The notes under the pieces are model-generated. The model worked only from the letters and a program-made list of their open reading frames with translations, made no database searches and was not told the DNA's origin. A stretch of 64,000 nucleotides of DNA from Orientallactaga sibirica (taxonomy: Eukaryota > Chordata > Mammalia > Rodentia > Dipodidae): positions 9,273,001-9,337,000 of the forward strand of contig JAEOAD010000699.1 of NCBI GenBank assembly GCA_036365145.1, read 5' to 3'. Position numbers and translations under genes: made by a program. Below, piece by piece: positions 58,251-64,000 of the stretch. Position 1 is the first letter of the stretch. Each line of letters starts with the position of its first letter.

Positions 58251-58759
58251 CAATGACTTTGCCAAGATTTGCAGGTTTAGGGTACAAGTGTCTGTTGTGT
58301 CTCTTTAATTGACCATATCACACACATAGGAGCCAAGTAGACCTATTATAACCTCATGGGTGCTAGCAGCAGAAGACATGAGACCACAGAATCAGAGACA
58401 AAAATCAGAGACTTTTGCTCATAATACAGTAGGAAGCATAAACATCATCACATTTGCCTCAGTTTCCCTCCCTGCACATCCCATTGGTGCGATGTAACAG
58501 ACCCCTGTGGATGTTATGCAGTATATTTTGCATCACAGTTGAAGAGCATGCAGCTTTGGGTCCTGAGCACTTTTGAAAAGTATAAGCAAGCTTTTGATCC
58601 TGATAAGGTGGAAGATATAACCTCATCTTTCAAGGTTATAAGATGTAAAATCCTTCTTAATGAATGGAACAAATTTGAGAAAGGTTGGATCTTTAATCTG
58701 TTGGTCCACTCCCCATGAAGAGTAGCTCCATGAACCCCAGAGGACTGTCTCTACAGGAC

Positions 58760-59035
58760 TCCGTTTCATACCTTATTAAGCATGATTTTATCTTTAAACT
58801 CCAGGTTCTAATAATACACATGGATAAGATTACATATTCACCTTGTATCCTACAAATTTACCTAACTTACTTTATTAATTCCAGTAGAATTTTGTAGATG
58901 ATTTAGAATTTTCTACATAAATAATGATATAGTCTATGAATGAAGACAGCTTCAGTTCTTTCTTTCTAATCAAAACCTTTTCAAAAATTCTCTTTTTTCA
59001 CTCATGTGGGACAATGACAAAACTCCCTGAGAAGC
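58760..59035 (-). mobile_element. Old L1 ORF2 fragment
   Basis: Minus orientation: ttgtatcctacaaatttacc, ttattaattccagtagaatt ttgtag, and gaatgaagacagcttcagtt ctttctttc match the reverse complement of a central L1 ORF2 block. Confidence 0.6.
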
Positions 59036-59419
59036 CACCAGTCAGGATGTCTGTGATTTAAAGGACCACTTACTGGGCACTTGGAGGAGGAAGGGCACCT
59101 GCAAGGTAACCAGCTGAAAATTGCTGCCTGCGTGGGTGCATAAGAACTCTAGGAGTCCTACACTCTTCAGGCTGCTCCACTCCATGGAAACACAAGCAGA
59201 GAAGCACCCTTGGTGAAGCTCCTTCCTCATAGAGAGGCCTGCAGCACCATCTGTCGGCAGAGCTTAACATCGTGCCATTCAATCCAGACGACGATTTACA
59301 AGGCCCAGAGACAGTATCACAGAACAGATCAAAGAGGTATGTCCATGGAGCTGAGAACAAAAGTTAATGAGTACCACAGTCTATCCTTTTTCCACTGAGC
59401 TTCGAAATATGTTCTCTAT

Positions 59420-59945
59420 TTTCCATGTTTTTTTTATTTTTTATTATGTACTTGTGTATGTTTGCAGGTGTGTGTGTGTGTGTGTGTGTGGCACTAAATG
59501 TGTGTGTAGAGACCAAAGGACAACTTCTGGGTTGGTCCTCACCTGGCCACTTCATTTGAGGCAGCGTTTCTTCCTATGGATTCTCTCTCTACTGTTCTTT
59601 GCAGCGCGCACAAAGAGTTCCCAGGAAATTCTTCTGCCTCCACCACCCATTATGCCATCAGCATTATCATACTGGGATTATAAAACCCTTCTATGGCTTC
59701 TGATTTGTTTCATGTGGTCTGGGGATTGAACTCCAGTACTCCAGTTTGACTGGAAAGCACTTTATTTATTGAACCATCTTCCCAGCAGTGTGCACACATA
59801 TGTGTGTATGTGTTTGAGAAAAGGTTGCATGTTAGCAGACTGGTCTCATGTTTGCTATCTAGGTGAGGATAAGACTAATCCTCCTGTCTCTAACTCCCGA
59901 TTGCTGGGATCACAGGAGCTTGTCACCACACCTGGCTGCTATTCA
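59420..59945 (-). mobile_element. B4-type composite SINE plus adjoining B1-like segment
   Basis: Minus orientation: (GT)n at about 59470-59490, gagaccaaaggacaacttct, ctggggattgaactccagta, ttgaaccatcttcccagc. Next comes a second unit with gttgcatgttagcagactgg, cgattgctgggatcacagga and accacacctggctgc. Confidence 0.6.
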
Positions 59946-60039
59946 CGTTTTAATTCTGTGCTATAACAACTCTATATTTTCACCTCAAAAAGGTGAACTA
60001 GAAGTTTAAAGGATATCCAAGGATCTTGGAGATGCCAGA

Positions 60040-60900
60040 ATCACAGGAACTCTGAAAAATGAAAACTCAAGGTTTGGAGTGTAACTGCTCCAAGAGAGTG
60101 GCTGCAGGCAACAGATCTTGAGGAGTGAGACCAACCAAGTCCCTTGAAGAGAGATGATTATAGTGTGAGCCACAAATGCTGGACCTGGAGTTACACAATT
60201 TAAAGTTTGCCCTGATGAGTTTCAGTCTGTTTTTGGTCTGATTTTTTTCTCGTTATGCCACATTCTTCCCTTTTGTTTTGGGAATGTTTATGCTGATGCA
60301 TATTGAAAATATATTAATTTGGTCTTTGCTGTTATAGGAGGTCACAGTTAAAAGTTTGCCAGAATCTCAAAAGAAATGTTTCACTTATACTTTTAAACAG
60401 TGTTGGAATGGTTAAAGACTATGGGGACTTTCGAAGATGAACTGAGTGCATTTATATTATGAGATAGATTGATTGCCATGAACCTATGGGGACAAGATGT
60501 AGAAAGTTATATGTTTGATGTCAAGTTGACAAGAGATGGATTTGTCATAGTTTATCTTGATTGTCAACTTGACAGTACTGAGAAGCAACTAGGAAACAAG
60601 TCTTTAGGCAGGCCTATAAGGAATTATCTAGATTAGGTTATTTGAGGTAGAAACACTCACCTTGACTATGGACAGCACCATTCAACAGGCTGGGTCCTGA
60701 GCTAGATAAAAGGGAGAAAGATAGTTGAGCACTAGCATTCATCACTCTGTGGACACACTGAAAGGAGCTGTGTCATGCTCCTACCAAGTCTTCTCTGACA
60801 TGGTAGAATTTGAAGTATAAGCCAAAATAAACTCTCGCTCCCTTAAACTGATTTTGTCAACTATTTTGCCTTTAGTAATATGAAAGACAACTAATACACT
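60040..60900 (+). mobile_element. MaLR-like internal remnant followed by its LTR
   Basis: 60040-60520 resembles the non-coding interior that precedes such LTRs (ttctcgttatgccacattct, gaacctatggggacaagatg). The LTR-like part starts near 60543 (tgtcatagtttatcttgatt), contains gattgtcaacttgacag, gaattatctagattaggtta and aagccaaaataaactctcgc, and ends gacaactaatacact. The family assignment is from memory of consensus style. Confidence 0.4.
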
Positions 60901-62660
60901 AGGTATACCAATTATTTCTCAAATTTTGCCATTTTCACTGAATATTATATTACATAAACACTAACCTGTAAAATTAAGTTCTAAATATTTGTATATAAAA
61001 TTATAGTTAGAAGGAGACAGATAAATGGCGAACATCTATAAGCAAGCAAACATGTATAATTAAGTCATCAATTCTGCCATTGGTTATGAAGTCACAATCA
61101 AAAATCTTTGGCTTCTTTCATATTTAATATTTCGCTTGACCTCTGCCAAAGTATTAATCTGAGTGGCATTCTTTGGTTCATGGAGTGATGCAGGCATTGA
61201 TTCATGAAGAACATAATTATTTAGTAGTTCTGCCTTTTTCATTTGCATGATTTTATAGTTTTCCAGATATAGTTCTTGCTCCTACTGCATAGTGTTAACT
61301 TAGTTTCTTCCTGACAGCCAGAACCAGTTACTCCAGCCAACAGAGTAATTAATTCCTCTTTCTTCCAAAATGTTCAAATGAGTAGTGGCCTCAGCCTCTA
61401 ATGAAATGCACCCTTTTCTATGCCTAGTGTTGGAAGCCCTAGCACATGGGACCTAAGGAAACCAAGTCAGTAGAGCTCCAAGTTGTCTGTGGAGAAACAG
61501 TTATCCTGTCAGTGAAGTATTAATGGCAATGCAGGAAGGAACCACTGCCACTTTTGTCCTTTGATTCTCAAACTTGTGTATTTTGGCTAAGTAGGAGACA
61601 GTACCATAAATGATCTGATTCAAAGTACACTCAACATGCTGAGGACATGAGCTACATTCCATCTTTTAGAGTACCCTCTGTCACTATAATTGAGCCTTCC
61701 GTGAGCATTTGTTGCTTCAACAGTGCCTTCTAAGTGAGGATGAATGTTGTAAGATCAGTTAATTCAATCAAGATGACCCCATATTCTCATTGTTTCACTT
61801 TCTCAGCAGTAAAATCAATACTTTGATCAGGCGATGGTCTGTGACACGTCATAGTGGTGCATAAAGTGATTGTGCAGAAGGGGTGTAAAGCATTCTGACT
61901 AGAGTAGTCAAATCTGTTTCCAACATATGTGTTAACTCCACTGAAGTTGACTCTGTATCTTTCACAGTGGAGATGGTCTGATAGAATCAGCCCTCCATTA
62001 CCTTCAAACTGGTTTCCTCCAGGAATGGTTGCATACCAAGGTCTCTGTGTTGCTCACTTCTCTTGGCACATAGGCATAAAGAAGCAGCATTGGTTAGGAC
62101 AAAGGCCTATCTTTAAGTCCATAGATCATCTCCAACTTTGTCACCAGCTACTATGTTCAAGCTCCTGTTGAAGAAGCACTGTGTGTATGGTGACACCCAA
62201 AGAGGGAACCATTAGTGGCATTCACACAGGACAATAATAACTTGTAATACTGTGATACTTTGGAGATATCCATTTACATACTTCTCCTGACTTCCTGGTC
62301 ATTTATATGTGCCATCCAGAACTGGAGAAACTATCCATACATACTATTATTTATTTTTGTACTCTCACACCAGACACAGTAAGCAACCCAAAGAATCACT
62401 TGAAGTTCTTTGCACTGGGGATATTTTCATTTGTATTCAGTATCCCAGCTGTGCACGTTCAGGTGCCATTAGTAGATACCTCTTTGTAAACCAACCTCAA
62501 GTTTTTCTTCCTTGATGAACAGGTTTTAAAGAATTCACTAGGAGGCTATGAGAATGGATAGGAGTGTGGCAACAAATATAAAACAGATTTCACTGTTGAG
62601 GATTTTAAGTCAAGCTATAATCTCAATTTATTTATATTTTCTGGAATAGCCCCATATTAA
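60901..62660. other. Upstream intergenic DNA, possible old ERV interior, unassigned
   Basis: 61100-62520 has the moderate, even base composition of decayed retroviral interior, but I found no catalytic motif on either strand. Frames reach only 80 codons. Confidence 0.3.
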
Positions 62661-62662
62661 CA

Positions 62663-62690
62663 ATGAACACATGTGGGTTTGGTAAAAAAA
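62663..62690. repeat. Poly(A) run
   Basis: About 28 A residues after gggtttggt. It may be the tail of an unrecognised retroposon to its left, but no head was identified. Confidence 0.8.
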
Positions 62691-62799
62691 AAAAAAAAAA
62701 AAAAAAAAAACTTCATAGAAAATGTCCTTTTTCTAATCCCTGGGATTCCTGAGCATTTAAGGGAAAGTTAAAGAATATTTTCAGATGTGATTAATTTTT

Positions 62800-63020
62800 A
62801 AAGGTGTGCACCACCACACATGGCTACAGTTTTTATTTCTATTAAGTACTCTTTATTTGGGGGGGGGGAGAGCACACCAGAGCATCTAGCCACTGCAAAC
62901 GAACTCCAGGCACATGCACCACCTTGAGCATCTGGCTTTATATGGGTCCTGGGGAATTGAATGTTAGTCCTTTGGTTTTACAGGCAAGCACTTTAACTGC
63001 TAAGCCATCTCTCCAGTCCC
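62800..63020 (-). mobile_element. Chimeric retroposon: tRNA-derived SINE joined to a B1 5' fragment
   Basis: Read on the minus strand, a SINE (ctggagagatggcttagca head, aattccccaggacccatat) runs through a (C)n/AAATAAA tail and then into tagccatgtgtggtggtgc acacctttaa, the first 30 or so bases of a B1. The whole lies between one duplication, agatgtgattaattt (62783-62797) and agatgtgactaattt (63021-63035). One insertion event, probably with template switching, is the simplest reading. Confidence 0.6.
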
Positions 63021-63065
63021 AGATGTGACTAATTTAAGTATCAGTGATTATCCTGTATTATTTAG

Positions 63066-63430
63066 GTAGTGAAGTCAGCTCCAAGCTACTGAGATGAACT
63101 TCCAAACAGACAGTTTATGGGAGGAAAGATTGTATTTCAGCTTATGGATCCAAGGGAAGTTCCATAATAGTGAAAGAGGCTGACCACCTTTCACAGATCC
63201 ACACAGAGACAAAAAGCTACCACCCGCCAACAAGTACCACAAGTACACTGGGGCCACAAATGCAGGGAACCCCAAGCAGAGTTCAAAACATTCTGCATAC
63301 CTTTAGGCCCGAAATATAGATCCACTTCCAGTGACACCTCCTCCAACCAGGTGGCTGCTGACAGACAAGCTTTTAATAATGAAGAAAAAAATCTTGAATC
63401 TATTTGTGAGACATTAAAATTACCACACTA
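63066..63430 (-). mobile_element. MaLR-type LTR
   Basis: Minus orientation. The segments gggaggaaagattgtatttc and cttatggatccaagggaagt match the same positions in 24241-24555. The end near 63420 (taaaattaccacactagg) corresponds to the LTR start. Confidence 0.45.
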
Positions 63431-64000
63431 GGTCAGTCCATGTATTCTTAAAAGAAGGAGATAATAGAAGTTTTCATATGCACACAAAAGGTGAGGAAAG
63501 GATAATACAGAAGAGAGAGAGAATTGAAGATGCTGGCCTTAGAGATCACAATAATTTAACTTCAAGCCAATGAATAAAGACATCTACTGGAAGCTGGAAA
63601 AAAGAGAAAGTAAAAAAGTAAAAACAAACCAAGAAATATACTCCAGTGGAGCACATCGCTTCTGCTGTCATGCTTTCATCCCAGTCATACTGATTTTAGC
63701 TGTTTTTGCTCTCAGTTCTTTAAAAAAAAAAATTGCTATTGTTTTCAATCACAAAGGCTGTGGTAATTTGTTATAGAATCTATTTTTAAAAAAACTAATA
63801 GTAAGATTCAGATATTTATGTAATTCAGATGGAAAAATTAATCCACATAGTTAGTTCCCGTCCCATTGTTAGTTGTGGGGTCTCTACACAGCCCCAGGAG
63901 AGATCCAGAAGCTTCAAGAATAATATGGATCTATGGAAGAAGGCATATATTTATTCCAATACATTTGAGATCTGTTTACTGATTCTCATACTGAGGTACA
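63431..64000. other. Right edge, nothing recognised
   Basis: An AT-rich stretch followed by a short unique-looking end. No exon of a neighbouring gene (MFSD9 would be expected further out by human gene order) is visible. Confidence 0.5.

Noticed and set aside
61929..62171. 80-codon frame as a retroviral gene
   Set aside because: The region may be old ERV interior, but no catalytic or structural motif could be found to support a gene call.

Overview
This is a stretch of mammalian nuclear DNA, most likely from a rodent of the jerboa group (Dipodoidea, e.g. Jaculus). The organism call rests on the repeats. About eighteen copies of a tRNA-derived SINE occur, with a 'gctggagagatggcttag' head, a GGTTCRATTCC B box, a CT-rich stretch and an (AAATA)n tail. 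There are also B1 and B4-type rodent SINEs, a young L1 family whose 3' end recurs five times, MaLR-type LTRs and ERV-L. The species is inferred from remembered repeat consensus, not from a database search. No bacterial, plasmid or CRISPR-like structure is present.

One protein-coding gene is supported: TMEM182, on the minus strand. Four coding exons are visible: 43211-43342 (start codon), 42871-42970, 41076-41174 and 6251-6388. All have intact reading frames, matching phases and GT/AG borders. They encode residues 1-156 of a protein that is about 229 residues in human. The last exon (second half of the membrane domain, stop codon and 3' UTR) was not found and should lie beyond the left edge. 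Intron 3 is 34.7 kb and holds most of the window's repeats. Upstream of the start codon (43498-43710) is a cluster of muscle-type motifs: CAGCTG and CACTTG E-boxes, an MCAT/TEAD site, and MEF2-like and CArG-like sites. This fits a gene known to be muscle-enriched.

Layout. 1-6250 is intron 4, with a B4-type SINE, a MaLR-like LTR and a tRNA SINE. 6389-41075 is intron 3. It holds an old L1 piece near 10 kb, a decayed ERV-L pol gene (integrase plus dUTPase, 16.0-17.75 kb) split by a SINE, old L1 blocks at 23.0-27.2 kb with younger insertions nested in them, a hAT-type DNA transposon fossil, a solo LTR at 31.6-32.0 kb and a gammaretrovirus-like LTR at 38.8-39.3 kb. 41175-42870 is intron 2, which carries a direct 121-bp internal duplication. 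43343-64000 is upstream intergenic DNA. It contains a BTF3 processed pseudogene cut in two by an L1 insertion (46.1-47.5 kb), a second ERV fragment with reverse transcriptase homology (51.7-52.0 kb) and an LTR downstream of it, old L1, MaLR elements, and a chimeric SINE/B1 insertion at 62.8-63.0 kb.

I found no evidence for an undescribed biological system. The observations worth checking are the muscle-type regulatory cluster, the intron 2 duplication, the nested retroelement histories (BTF3 pseudogene/L1, ERV-L/SINE), the SINE close to the exon 3 splice donor and the chimeric SINE/B1 insertion. Percent identities and motif scores were counted by eye.
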